Shown here: positions 1 to 6,219 of the stretch, one piece after another | How the letters are laid out: each line of letters starts with the position of its first letter | Position numbering within the stretch: the first letter of the stretch is position 1 | DNA from: Candidatus Pacearchaeota archaeon | GTDB taxonomy: Archaea > Nanoarchaeota > Nanoarchaeia > Pacearchaeales > GW2011-AR1 | Length of the DNA: 10,926 bases | Direction: 5' to 3' | NCBI GenBank assembly: GCA_002686195.1 | Contig: NZAS01000143.1 | Coordinates: 1 to 10,926, forward strand | The notes under the pieces: model-generated | Told to the model about the DNA's origin: nothing | The model's database searches: none | What the model saw: the letters and a program-made list of their open reading frames with translations, nothing else | Position numbers and translations under genes: made by a program

Positions 1-60
1 TAACAATGACTCTTGAAGAGCCATCATAATAGCCCCTAGGGCTTGATTTGATAAATGCAT
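1..60 (-). CDS. Small conserved phage-type ORF, 3' end outside window
   Basis: An ATG at 58-60 opens a frame that stays open for all 20 codons to the window edge, so only the N-terminus is visible (it begins MHLSNQALGAIMMALQ). It is the best-positioned start in the window: AAGGAGA lies at 66-72, five bases upstream, inside the 3' end of the preceding cupin gene, and only one base separates that gene's stop from this ATG. The LSNQALGAIMMALQ pattern reminds me, from memory only, of a small conserved protein of unknown function in marine T4-like cyanophages. That is weak but useful evidence for a viral source. The function is unknown. Length and C-terminus cannot be judged here. Confidence 0.6.
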   Translation of the reverse strand, partial: MHLSNQALGAIMMALQESLL

Positions 61-61
61 A

Positions 62-427
62 TTAGTCTCCTTTTATAATTCTATAACTATCGCTATCAAA
101 ATGTTGTGTTGAAAATTCAAATAATTCTGAATCTTGTAATGCTATCATTTGGTGTCTTAGTCCACGATAAACATGAAAGTTGTCGCCAGGATTAAGTACT
201 CGTTGATTTGCTTCTTTAATATTATCTTGTTCGCTGTACTTAACTATCATTAAGCCTGACTGTAAATAGAATACTTCATCTTTTAGTTTATGATAATGCC
301 AAGAACATCTCTTTTCATTCTCAAAAAACAAAAGTTTTCCACAATATTCTTCACAATTTACAATCCATCTTTCCCAGCCCCATCCTTTCTTAACGTATGT
401 CATGCCGATATCAATTACATTATTCAT
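62..427 (-). CDS. Single-domain cupin, sugar-isomerase-like
   Basis: This 121-residue protein is one double-stranded beta-helix (cupin) domain. Motif 1 shows H44-x-H46, E51 and G58. Motif 2 shows P80-G81-D82 followed by H92, so the four usual metal ligands (two His, Glu, distal His) are all present. The N-terminal KKGWGWERW segment resembles the cupin part of type II phosphomannose isomerase / GDP-mannose pyrophosphorylase and related small cupins in sugar loci. A sugar-phosphate isomerase, epimerase or sensor role is possible, but the substrate cannot be assigned. Its ATG at 425-427 lies inside the end of the dehydrogenase gene (8-nt overlap, ATGAATAA), with GAGG a few bases upstream. No membrane segment is seen. 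The cupin call is firm; the mannose link is inference from Gmd nearby. Confidence 0.8.
   Translation of the reverse strand: MNNVIDIGMTYVKKGWGWERWIVNCEEYCGKLLFFENEKRCSWHYHKLKDEVFYLQSGLMIVKYSEQDNIKEANQRVLNPGDNFHVYRGLRHQMIALQDSELFEFSTQHFDSDSYRIIKGD
66..72 (-). promoter_or_regulatory. Ribosome binding site for the left-edge ORF
   Basis: The minus strand reads AAGGAGA here, five bases before the ATG at 58-60. A near-perfect Shine-Dalgarno sequence embedded in the last codons of the upstream cupin gene is the main reason to accept the short edge ORF as a real gene. Confidence 0.7.
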
Positions 428-1268
428 CGTTATCCTCAGTGGTTATGGCTCCTTCAATATGAAGCCAATTTAAATTTTGTCTCACTTCCATGTTTTTCTC
501 TAAAGCCGCCTTCATAAGTAACGGATTAATATCGTTTTCTTCAAAACATCGGATAAAAGCACTCATATCCTTTGGAAAGCATTTTCCTCCAAAACCAAAA
601 TCTCCATCTGTACCAGGAACTTGAGTATGCATGGGATTAACCCAGCCAGAACCTAAAATTCCATTCATAGATGCTGGCCAACATATATCTAATTTCTGTG
701 CTAGTTGATGAAATTCATTAAAAGCAGAAATCTTAACAGCGTAAAAGCAATTACACATGTACTTAATAAACTCCGCTGTCTTCGCGTCTGTCAAAATAAA
801 TTGTGTAAAGGGAAATCTAGTCTTGTACAATTTTTCCACGCGACCACGAGGACGAGGGGCGCCTCCAAGGACAATTCTCGAAGGGTTCATGAAGTCCATT
901 TTAGCTGTCCTTTCCGAAAGAAACTCAGGATTAAAAACAATATTCATCTGAGGGTATTTTTCCATATAATTATCAGTAGTTCCAGGGATAGCTGTAGACT
1001 TAATGATGACTACACTGTCTGGTGGAATTATTGAACTAATTTCTTCCATCACCGAATCAAGAATAGATAAATCAATAATTCCAGTTTTTTCATTCGAGGG
1101 GGTTGGAACAGAAACTACAATAAATTCACTATTTTTTACTACATCGTCAAAAGAATGCGTAGAAAGTTTTTCGTTTTTGTCAAAAATTCTTATATTTGCA
1201 CACAAAGAAAAGCCATGGGCTACCGCTGAACCTACAAAACCATTTCCAATAATTCCTAAATTAATCAC
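420..1268 (-). CDS. UDP-glucose/GDP-mannose 6-dehydrogenase family, short form
   Basis: This NAD-dependent enzyme family oxidises the C6 hydroxyl of a nucleotide sugar to a carboxylate in two steps, giving a uronic acid. Visible features are the Rossmann motif G8-x-G10-x-x-G13 with D30 for the NAD ribose, the NPEFL block at 113-117, the helix E166..K169..N173, and the catalytic block GFGGKCFPKD with Cys230 and Lys233. The protein is only 282 residues, whereas family members usually run about 390 to 450. The C-terminal UDP/GDP-binding domain is essentially absent, while everything up to the catalytic Cys is intact. The start is GTG (1266-1268), backed by GGAGG at 1275-1279. It overlaps the SH3-like ORF by 8 nt. 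UDP-glucose and GDP-mannose cannot be told apart from this sequence. Confidence 0.88.
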   Translation of the reverse strand: MINLGIIGNGFVGSAVAHGFSLCANIRIFDKNEKLSTHSFDDVVKNSEFIVVSVPTPSNEKTGIIDLSILDSVMEEISSIIPPDSVVIIKSTAIPGTTDNYMEKYPQMNIVFNPEFLSERTAKMDFMNPSRIVLGGAPRPRGRVEKLYKTRFPFTQFILTDAKTAEFIKYMCNCFYAVKISAFNEFHQLAQKLDICWPASMNGILGSGWVNPMHTQVPGTDGDFGFGGKCFPKDMSAFIRCFEENDINPLLMKAALEKNMEVRQNLNWLHIEGAITTEDNDE

Positions 1269-1464
1269 TTATTGCCTCCAAATGAATTTCACTAAATATC
1301 ATTTTGTCGCGACGTTTTGTTCTAAACACCTCATAGCGAGAATACATTCCTCCACTTAGTGCAAGAACCTGTTCCCTCAACACTATACCATGACCACTAT
1401 CATGAAGTACAAAGCCGTCCGCACCAAGCTCATACCATTTAACCATATCGCCTTTTTTAAACAT
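1261..1464 (-). CDS. Small SH3/KOW-like beta-barrel protein
   Basis: This 67-residue protein begins MFKKGDMVKWYELGADG and alternates short predicted strands with Gly/Asp turns, as in SH3/KOW-like small barrels (GDxVxW near the N-terminus, GIVL at 26-29, YEVF at 44-47). Similar short ORFs are common in T4-like phages, where their role is unknown; nucleic-acid or protein binding is plausible. I place the start at 1464, two bases after the gmd stop. An in-frame ATG at 1485 would add seven residues but has no Shine-Dalgarno and runs through the gmd 3' end. A GGAAAGAG stretch lies a short way before the chosen start. Its position between two nucleotide-sugar enzymes is odd, since it has no metabolic motif. 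Confidence 0.7.
   Translation of the reverse strand: MFKKGDMVKWYELGADGFVLHDSGHGIVLREQVLALSGGMYSRYEVFRTKRRDKMIFSEIHLEAISD
1275..1279 (-). promoter_or_regulatory. Ribosome binding site fixing a GTG start
   Basis: GGAGG on the minus strand lies six bases before the GTG at 1266-1268. It supports GTG initiation of the dehydrogenase and gives the full GIIGNGFVG Rossmann motif near the N-terminus. Confidence 0.75.
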
Positions 1465-1466
1465 TT

Positions 1467-2435
1467 TTATAGTTCTCTTTCCCATCGTTCGATCATTTCA
1501 TCTAGCATTGATCCAAAAGTGTATTCAGGTTCCCAACCTAAAATGGTTCGCGCTTTAGACGAATCTCCTTTCAAATATTCAAGCTCTTGTGGGCGCATGT
1601 ATATGGGATTTTGAACAATGTAATCCTCATAATTCATTCCTAATTTATCAAAAACAGTCTGACACAAATCTCTCACCGAGTGAGTTTCGCCAGTTGCGAC
1701 AATAAACTCATCTGCTGTGTTGTGATTAACAATCATATGCATCGCACGTACATAATCTTTAGAGTGGCCCCAGTCGCGGTACGAATCTAGATTTCCTAAT
1801 TCTAACTTATCTTTTAATCCTTTCTTGATTTCTACGGCTGTTTTGACCACTTTGTTCGTTACAAAATTAGAACCTCTACGTGGGGATTCATGATTGAACA
1901 AAATTCCATTACATGCATGCAAATTATAGGCATGCCGATAATGACGTACTAAATTATAGCCCATCACCTTTGCACACCCATAAGGGCTCACAGGGTTCAT
2001 CGGCGTTGTAAGTCTTTGGACTCCATCTTCATCAACTGAATTTCCAAACATCTCTGAAGAGCTAGCCTGGTAAAACTTTGCTTCAGGTACTAAGGTTTTG
2101 TAAACCTCCAACATATTCAATACCCCCAAAGCATTGGTTTGAATAGTAAAAGAAGGCATATCATAGCTAATTCTTACATGACTCATAGCCGCTAAATTAT
2201 ATATTTCGTCCGGTTGTACGTCTGACATAATTCTAACTAATGAGGGATAATCCAACAAATCACCATAATAAGTGTGAATTTTGCCTGAAAGATGTTGCAA
2301 CCGGTGGCTCTGATTTTCTGCTACAGAGTGACGGCGTACAATACCAAACACTTCATATCCCAATGATAAAAGATGTTCCGATAAATAACTTCCATCTTGT
2401 CCATTGATTCCACTAATAAGAGCTTTTTTTGTCAT
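1467..2435 (-). CDS. gmd: GDP-mannose 4,6-dehydratase
   Basis: This enzyme converts GDP-D-mannose to GDP-4-keto-6-deoxy-D-mannose, the branch point to fucose, rhamnose, perosamine and other 6-deoxy sugars. It is a short-chain dehydrogenase/reductase of 322 residues, slightly shorter than the usual 325-375. Signatures are GINGQDGSYL (9-18) for the NADP fold, the active-site block ASSSEMFG (124-131) with S126/S127 and E128, Y152-x3-K156, the Gmd-specific FNHESPRRG (180-188), RDWGHSKDYV (220-229) and GDSSKA near 290-295. All catalytic residues are present. The ATG at 2433-2435 overlaps the preceding gene's stop as ATGA, indicating translational coupling. No reductase or DegT-type aminotransferase that would finish a known GDP-6-deoxy sugar is in the window. 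A heptose-specific relative (DmhA type) cannot be excluded. Confidence 0.95.
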   Translation of the reverse strand: MTKKALISGINGQDGSYLSEHLLSLGYEVFGIVRRHSVAENQSHRLQHLSGKIHTYYGDLLDYPSLVRIMSDVQPDEIYNLAAMSHVRISYDMPSFTIQTNALGVLNMLEVYKTLVPEAKFYQASSSEMFGNSVDEDGVQRLTTPMNPVSPYGCAKVMGYNLVRHYRHAYNLHACNGILFNHESPRRGSNFVTNKVVKTAVEIKKGLKDKLELGNLDSYRDWGHSKDYVRAMHMIVNHNTADEFIVATGETHSVRDLCQTVFDKLGMNYEDYIVQNPIYMRPQELEYLKGDSSKARTILGWEPEYTFGSMLDEMIERWEREL

Positions 2436-2992
2436 TGTTTATCTATAACCTTTAAAATTACTTTGGTGTTTAAGCGCGTTTCATACACATTCGTCCACAA
2501 TTCGGGAATATCAAATTGACTAAGATCAATGATTTTAAAATTTTGGATTCCTTGTGCTTGTAACTCTATCGCTAACTTTCGATTTGTCAAAATATAGCCC
2601 CCTATTTTCATTTGAGTCAATGCCCATTCCAATAAAAGCTTTCTATTGCTTCTAGCATCGCTCATACTTCCGATATCGATTTCTAAATATGCCAAATCAG
2701 TTAAAGGGGGAATAGTGGTGTGAGTATCCAGAAAATAAATATTAGGGTGATGAAGGGGATTAAACAAATCATAACCTACCACACGCCTAGAACCAAAGAG
2801 AGTACACAAAGTTTCAGTGGCAATCCCCAGCCCAGTTCCAATTTGAACTATATGCCCTTCAGAAGGGATGTCCAGCAATGGCAAGATGTGCTTAGTTATC
2901 AAATTGCTATGATATTGATATCCATAGTGAGACCACATAGCAATACCACCTTCAAAATAATCCTCCCATTGTTTTTTATATTTTCCTGTCAC
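2432..2992 (-). CDS. Putative class I SAM-dependent methyltransferase
   Basis: This 186-residue protein is a probable Rossmann-fold methyltransferase. A glycine-rich motif I (IVQIGTGLG, 48-56) is followed by a second strand ending in an acidic residue (VVGYD, D75), then AYLEIDIGSM (101-110) and a helix-strand pair ending GGYILTN, in the usual class I order. The acceptor is unknown. The motif is degenerate (Q where E or D is common), so a non-catalytic or non-methyltransferase Rossmann protein is possible. The start is GTG at 2990-2992, coupled to the upstream gene by a GTGA overlap. An internal ATG at codon 19 with a GAAGGTGG upstream is an alternative start. It sits between the oxygenase and gmd, so it probably acts on the same sugar or glycan. 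Confidence 0.6.
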   Translation of the reverse strand: MTGKYKKQWEDYFEGGIAMWSHYGYQYHSNLITKHILPLLDIPSEGHIVQIGTGLGIATETLCTLFGSRRVVGYDLFNPLHHPNIYFLDTHTTIPPLTDLAYLEIDIGSMSDARSNRKLLLEWALTQMKIGGYILTNRKLAIELQAQGIQNFKIIDLSQFDIPELWTNVYETRLNTKVILKVIDKQ

Positions 2993-3633
2993 AATTCTAG
3001 ACCGGTTATCTCAAAAAATACCATAGGCTCAAATCCTGCATTAGCGCTCCAATGAATCAATTTATGATCCCATACAAAAGTTTCTCCTTTGTTCCATTGC
3101 CATTGAAGTACGTTTCCAGCACCCAATACTTGGCCCCATTCCCAATCAGTAAAAAATGTTAAATATCTTCTAGCGTTTTCTTTCAAATTATATTCCACCT
3201 CTGGGTTATCTCTTTTCATAAATCTCATAAGATAGCTATATGTGTCGCCATGGACTGGCATACATTGCCCTGGAGGAATAAGTATAACACAATGGTGTTC
3301 ATATGATAAGTTAAATATTTTCTTCTGGTTTTCGGCAAAATCATCTACAATCTCATTGTTGAATTCAATAAAATAATGATCAGGAGTATATCCAATTTCC
3401 CGCATATGTTGACTACGTTTGTTTATGGATGTATTAGCTACCGACAGCGCCGGATCCCCACTATGAACTCTTTTAATTCCTCCCAATTCATAGGGGCGTT
3501 CTATAATATCTTTTACAATAGAATCAATTTCTCTCACTTTTACATCTCCAACATATCGTAATTCCTTATTTGGTGGCTGTTTTTTATCATAATGCCACTC
3601 GGCTGTTTGTTCAATCTGGTACTGTGATTTCAT
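2989..3633 (-). CDS. 2OG-Fe(II) oxygenase-like protein (aspartyl hydroxylase-like cupin)
   Basis: This 214-residue protein resembles the jelly-roll Fe(II)/2-oxoglutarate oxygenases related to aspartyl/asparaginyl beta-hydroxylases. The facial triad appears as H128-x-D130 (MPVHGDTYSY) and distal H194 (KLIHWSANAG). Between them is RRYLTFFTDWEWGQ (155-168), matching the R-x-L-x-F-x-x-D-W pattern of this group, and a GNVLQWQWNKGE turn. The residue shortly after the distal His that often is Arg or Lys for 2-oxoglutarate looks like Met204, so cofactor binding may differ. The family hydroxylates proteins or small molecules; the substrate here is unknown. The ATG at 3631-3633 has AGGAG at 3640-3644. 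It overlaps the aminotransferase gene by 23 nt, the longest overlap in the window. Confidence 0.7.
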   Translation of the reverse strand: MKSQYQIEQTAEWHYDKKQPPNKELRYVGDVKVREIDSIVKDIIERPYELGGIKRVHSGDPALSVANTSINKRSQHMREIGYTPDHYFIEFNNEIVDDFAENQKKIFNLSYEHHCVILIPPGQCMPVHGDTYSYLMRFMKRDNPEVEYNLKENARRYLTFFTDWEWGQVLGAGNVLQWQWNKGETFVWDHKLIHWSANAGFEPMVFFEITGLEL

Positions 3634-4522
3634 CAGCGTCTCCTAATAAAGTTGAAATACATACTCTTCGCCATGGGGTTCCTCTATCATAATCACCAAA
3701 TTGAGGATGATTTTCATCAGTAATGCCAAAAAGAACACAATCGCTGGGACAAATATCCAATTCTTTGCACACTTCGATCTGTTTTTTCCTAAATTTGTGT
3801 TGGTTATAATCATGATCAAAGTTGTGACATAGTGCCGATCCAACGCCTGCTGCAATTTTTGCTATACACTGGAATTGATTAAATAAAACACCCCCATCAT
3901 CCGGCTTGTTGCGCTGGCATCGAATGCCTACACGCAATCGCTCTACGCCATAAAATGCTTTACTCATCGAAAACGCCACAGTATCAATACAAGGGCGATC
4001 TAAATTAAAGTCAACATCTCTTGCAATACAGTAATATGCCGCGTCGATGAATACAGGAATGTTCAAGTCGTCACATTGGAGTAACAAGTCTTGAGTATCT
4101 GGATGTTCAGAACCTAAATCGCTAAAAGGAACCGACAAAATCAAAGCGTCTCCTTTACGAAGCTTATCGTCTGAGATATATGCCCAGTTAAAATAATTCT
4201 TCCATGAAACTTTGTGATACGCATAATCTCCACGCAAACATCTCATTCTCTTATTGTGATGTTTCATATAAAAATAATCAAATGCCTGAGATGTTCCGTG
4301 CATAAAATCTAATTGATTGAACTTTTCGAGGCCATGCAATTGGTTTAAAGTGCTGCTCTGAATCCATTCATAATAGTCATTTATAAAGGTTGGCAAAACC
4401 GTTTCGCTATATAAATATTTAGGGTTTACCTTCTCGTTCACAAAATTGATAATTTCAGTATTGGGAATAGGACGAGAACGTCGGCCCTTTTGTTCCCACG
4501 AATCTAATAATTTAATTTTCAT
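3611..4522 (-). CDS. Fold-type I PLP-dependent aminotransferase-like protein
   Basis: This 303-residue protein shows the core of a class I/II-type aminotransferase. GTSQAF (76-81) fits the phosphate-binding loop. FIDAAYY (158-164) carries D160, the usual partner of the pyridine nitrogen, and Tyr163. SMSKAF (185-190) gives the Schiff-base Lys188, and R197-x-G199 matches the phosphate-contacting Arg after the lysine. Members usually run 350-420 residues, so this is short; the C-terminal domain appears reduced. It does not look like the DegT/DnrJ/EryC1 sugar aminotransferases expected for perosamine synthesis from the Gmd product, so the substrate is uncertain and could be an amino or keto acid. 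The ATG at 4520-4522 has AAGGAG at 4530-4535. It overlaps the cupin gene by 11 nt. Confidence 0.72.
   Translation of the reverse strand: MKIKLLDSWEQKGRRSRPIPNTEIINFVNEKVNPKYLYSETVLPTFINDYYEWIQSSTLNQLHGLEKFNQLDFMHGTSQAFDYFYMKHHNKRMRCLRGDYAYHKVSWKNYFNWAYISDDKLRKGDALILSVPFSDLGSEHPDTQDLLLQCDDLNIPVFIDAAYYCIARDVDFNLDRPCIDTVAFSMSKAFYGVERLRVGIRCQRNKPDDGGVLFNQFQCIAKIAAGVGSALCHNFDHDYNQHKFRKKQIEVCKELDICPSDCVLFGITDENHPQFGDYDRGTPWRRVCISTLLGDADEITVPD
3640..3644 (-). promoter_or_regulatory. Ribosome binding site inside the upstream gene
   Basis: AGGAG on the minus strand lies six bases before the ATG at 3631-3633 and within the last codons of the aminotransferase-like gene. It supports the oxygenase start despite the 23-nt overlap. 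Confidence 0.7.
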
Positions 4523-4940
4523 TTATAAACTCCTTATCTAATTTCTGTCCCAAATATGGACCTGTTTTATATTCGTAAACTACGGTATCCTCTTCCAAAA
4601 TTTTATATGAGTGGCCCCCTTCAAACGTTAGGGAACAATCACCCGCTTCTAAAACGCAGCTTTCAATAAAGCTATCATCCAAATCATAAAAATTAATCTT
4701 TACTTTTCCTCGTACTACAATCCAGGATTCTTGAGCGATAACCGAATCATAAAAAGGCGCCTTCCATATGTGTTTATGAGCCGGAAAAGTACGATCTTTT
4801 TGCGCTGATAAAAGACACAATTGTAGGAACTGATCGGGTGGAGCGATTTCCTGTCGTTCTGTGGATTTGTCGGCTGTTGAAAGACGGTGAACCATATGAA
4901 GGAGGGTGCTTTCTTGAACTTTAGAATAAATCTTTATCAT
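4512..4940 (-). CDS. WbuC-like cupin of polysaccharide loci
   Basis: This 142-residue cupin-fold protein (numbering from the chosen start) has H55-x-H57 (HKH), E71 and G78, then G100-D101 and H110 of motif 2. The C-terminal EYKTGPYLGQKLDKEF closely resembles the end of WbuC-family cupins, found in O-antigen and capsule clusters and of unproven biochemical role. The start is chosen at 4940, where ATG overlaps the preceding stop as ATGA. A TTG at 4958 in the same frame would add six residues without any Shine-Dalgarno. The pairing with the downstream aminotransferase-like gene suggests a common pathway step, but I cannot name the reaction. The metal ligands look complete, so a catalytic role is possible. 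Confidence 0.72.
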   Translation of the reverse strand: MIKIYSKVQESTLLHMVHRLSTADKSTERQEIAPPDQFLQLCLLSAQKDRTFPAHKHIWKAPFYDSVIAQESWIVVRGKVKINFYDLDDSFIESCVLEAGDCSLTFEGGHSYKILEEDTVVYEYKTGPYLGQKLDKEFINEN

Positions 4941-5680
4941 TGTTCTGCCGCTGTCCAATTCTTATACCGCAAAAAGATGTCCATATCAGAATTATCGATA
5001 AATTGAAATTTATTCCATGCAAATCGATTTTCATTAGATTGTTCAATGCGCGTCCATTGTTCATTATTAAAGCGGCCGTGACGAACGACATTAAACCATG
5101 GCGAAATAGGGTCACGCCAACTTACCAAAATATTGGCTTGATCATTACGGGCCCTTTCCATGTTATATAATTCAAATTCCCACACTGTAAAGCTTTGAGT
5201 AAAATATTGAAGAAAATATTCCTTATTAATTACAGAAGGCGCCAAATTACATCTATAATTAAGATTTTGAGGAAACACTCTAAAAGTCTCATCATAAGGA
5301 AGGGTTTTTGTATATTGTTCAGGACCGCCCCAAAACAGTTGAACTTTGTGTGCCTTTCCTTCTATTATAAGTTCTTTGGCTTTCAAGTATGTTTCTTTAC
5401 GTAAAGGAGAAATTAAAAAAGTATCTTCCAGAAAATAAGTAAGAGTTTCGCCTGGGAGATCTTTCAAAATAGGCTCAAAAGGACCACAAAAAGCTTTAGG
5501 CTCAAAATCTTCCTCCTTGCCAGCTGAAATAAATTCAAAATTAGATGGGAGTTTAAAAGAAGGTTCTTTGAAGCCTAAAACGTGTACGTGCTGATTGGGA
5601 TCCCAATATTTATTGAAAAGTTCACTAAATCCATGCAATAGAGAAAGATATTTATCAGATGTAAAAACTACAAAACACAT
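4937..5680 (-). CDS. Putative GT-A-type glycosyltransferase
   Basis: This 247-residue protein starts with a Rossmann-like strand (CFVVFTSDKY). It carries TYFLEDTFLISPL (81-93), where E85-D86 sits in the place of the metal-binding DxD of GT-A enzymes. A later segment has NLAPSVINKEYFLQYF and VWEFE (166-170), resembling the substrate/catalytic WE(F)E block of a family of small glycosyltransferases seen in viral and bacterial glycan loci. It is Trp- and Phe-rich and has no membrane segment. Donor and acceptor are unknown. The ATG at 5678-5680 has AGAGG upstream and overlaps the methyltransferase gene by 13 nt; its stop overlaps the cupin start as ATGA. The glycosyltransferase call rests on recalled motifs and on context. 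Confidence 0.55.
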   Translation of the reverse strand: MCFVVFTSDKYLSLLHGFSELFNKYWDPNQHVHVLGFKEPSFKLPSNFEFISAGKEEDFEPKAFCGPFEPILKDLPGETLTYFLEDTFLISPLRKETYLKAKELIIEGKAHKVQLFWGGPEQYTKTLPYDETFRVFPQNLNYRCNLAPSVINKEYFLQYFTQSFTVWEFELYNMERARNDQANILVSWRDPISPWFNVVRHGRFNNEQWTRIEQSNENRFAWNKFQFIDNSDMDIFLRYKNWTAAEQ

Positions 5681-6219
5681 TTAATTGCCTCTAAGTTTAC
5701 GCTCATTAATAGTCCATCTTCTTTATTCATGTGTGGAAGATAAGCCTGACTAAAATCATCGTATTTCGCGTGTTCTGTCTCGCGCCAGTCCCAAGGAGCA
5801 AACTCCCTAAAGCCTACCTTCCAAAGTGATTCGCGCAACGTCTCAGTATCAAATCCCATCTTATGATAATCGAAATCATGATTTTGGCCCCCATAAAGAA
5901 ACCCATACATCTTATCCAGTGAATATGCTCCTCCGCTATATAGACTCGCCACTTTACGCAGATCTGGCACAGACAATCTGAGTACTCCACCAATTTTTAA
6001 TTTATTATACCAGCATTGTAATACATCGTGAATTTCATGCCTACCAAAATGTTCTAAAACATGACACGCATATATCAAATCTACTGAATTATCTTGGATG
6101 GTTTCTAATGTTGCCACATTATCTACGTGAACGTTCTTGTCTACCGGACGCAAATCAATATTAACAAATCCCTTAATAATTTTCAAACCACATCCTAAAT
6201 GTAGCTTTTTTGCACTCAT
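5668..6219 (-). CDS. COG4627-type SAM-dependent methyltransferase
   Basis: This 183-residue class I methyltransferase matches the small predicted methyltransferases of COG4627. Motif I is LHLGCG (6-11), followed by KGFVNIDLRP (16-25) with D22. Then come VDLIYACHVLEHF (46-58), the motif typical of Methyltransf_11, and GGVLRLSVPDL (77-87). The family is common in polysaccharide loci and is thought to methylate sugars or glycan intermediates. The start is set at 6219: the ATG overlaps the upstream stop as ATGA and AAGGAGA lies at 6224-6230. An in-frame TTG at 6234 is not convincing. It sits between a GT9-like and a GT-A-like gene, consistent with modifying or capping the growing glycan. Confidence 0.85.
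   Translation of the reverse strand: MSAKKLHLGCGLKIIKGFVNIDLRPVDKNVHVDNVATLETIQDNSVDLIYACHVLEHFGRHEIHDVLQCWYNKLKIGGVLRLSVPDLRKVASLYSGGAYSLDKMYGFLYGGQNHDFDYHKMGFDTETLRESLWKVGFREFAPWDWRETEHAKYDDFSQAYLPHMNKEDGLLMSVNLEAIKCVL

Noticed and set aside
290..517. Plus-strand ORF over the cupin and dehydrogenase junction
   Set aside because: It shows no domain pattern and crosses two well-supported minus-strand genes. The other plus-strand ORFs in the window were rejected for the same reason.
1912..1936. GCATGC repeated as ACATGCATGC and GGCATGCC
   Set aside because: It lies in conserved gmd coding sequence, has poor symmetry as a hairpin and is not placed as a regulatory site.
3643..3855. Second minus-strand frame inside the aminotransferase gene, suggesting a frameshift
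   Set aside because: The long frame continues without a break to 3611 with coherent sequence, and the next gene's Shine-Dalgarno lies where expected. The other frame is a shadow.
4410..4417. TATAAATA on the plus strand, like a T4-type late promoter
   Set aside because: It lies inside a minus-strand gene and no supported plus-strand gene follows. In AT-rich DNA this octamer arises by chance.
4941..4958. Upstream TTG start for the WbuC-like cupin
   Set aside because: It has no Shine-Dalgarno, and the ATG at 4940 forms the ATGA overlap seen at other junctions.
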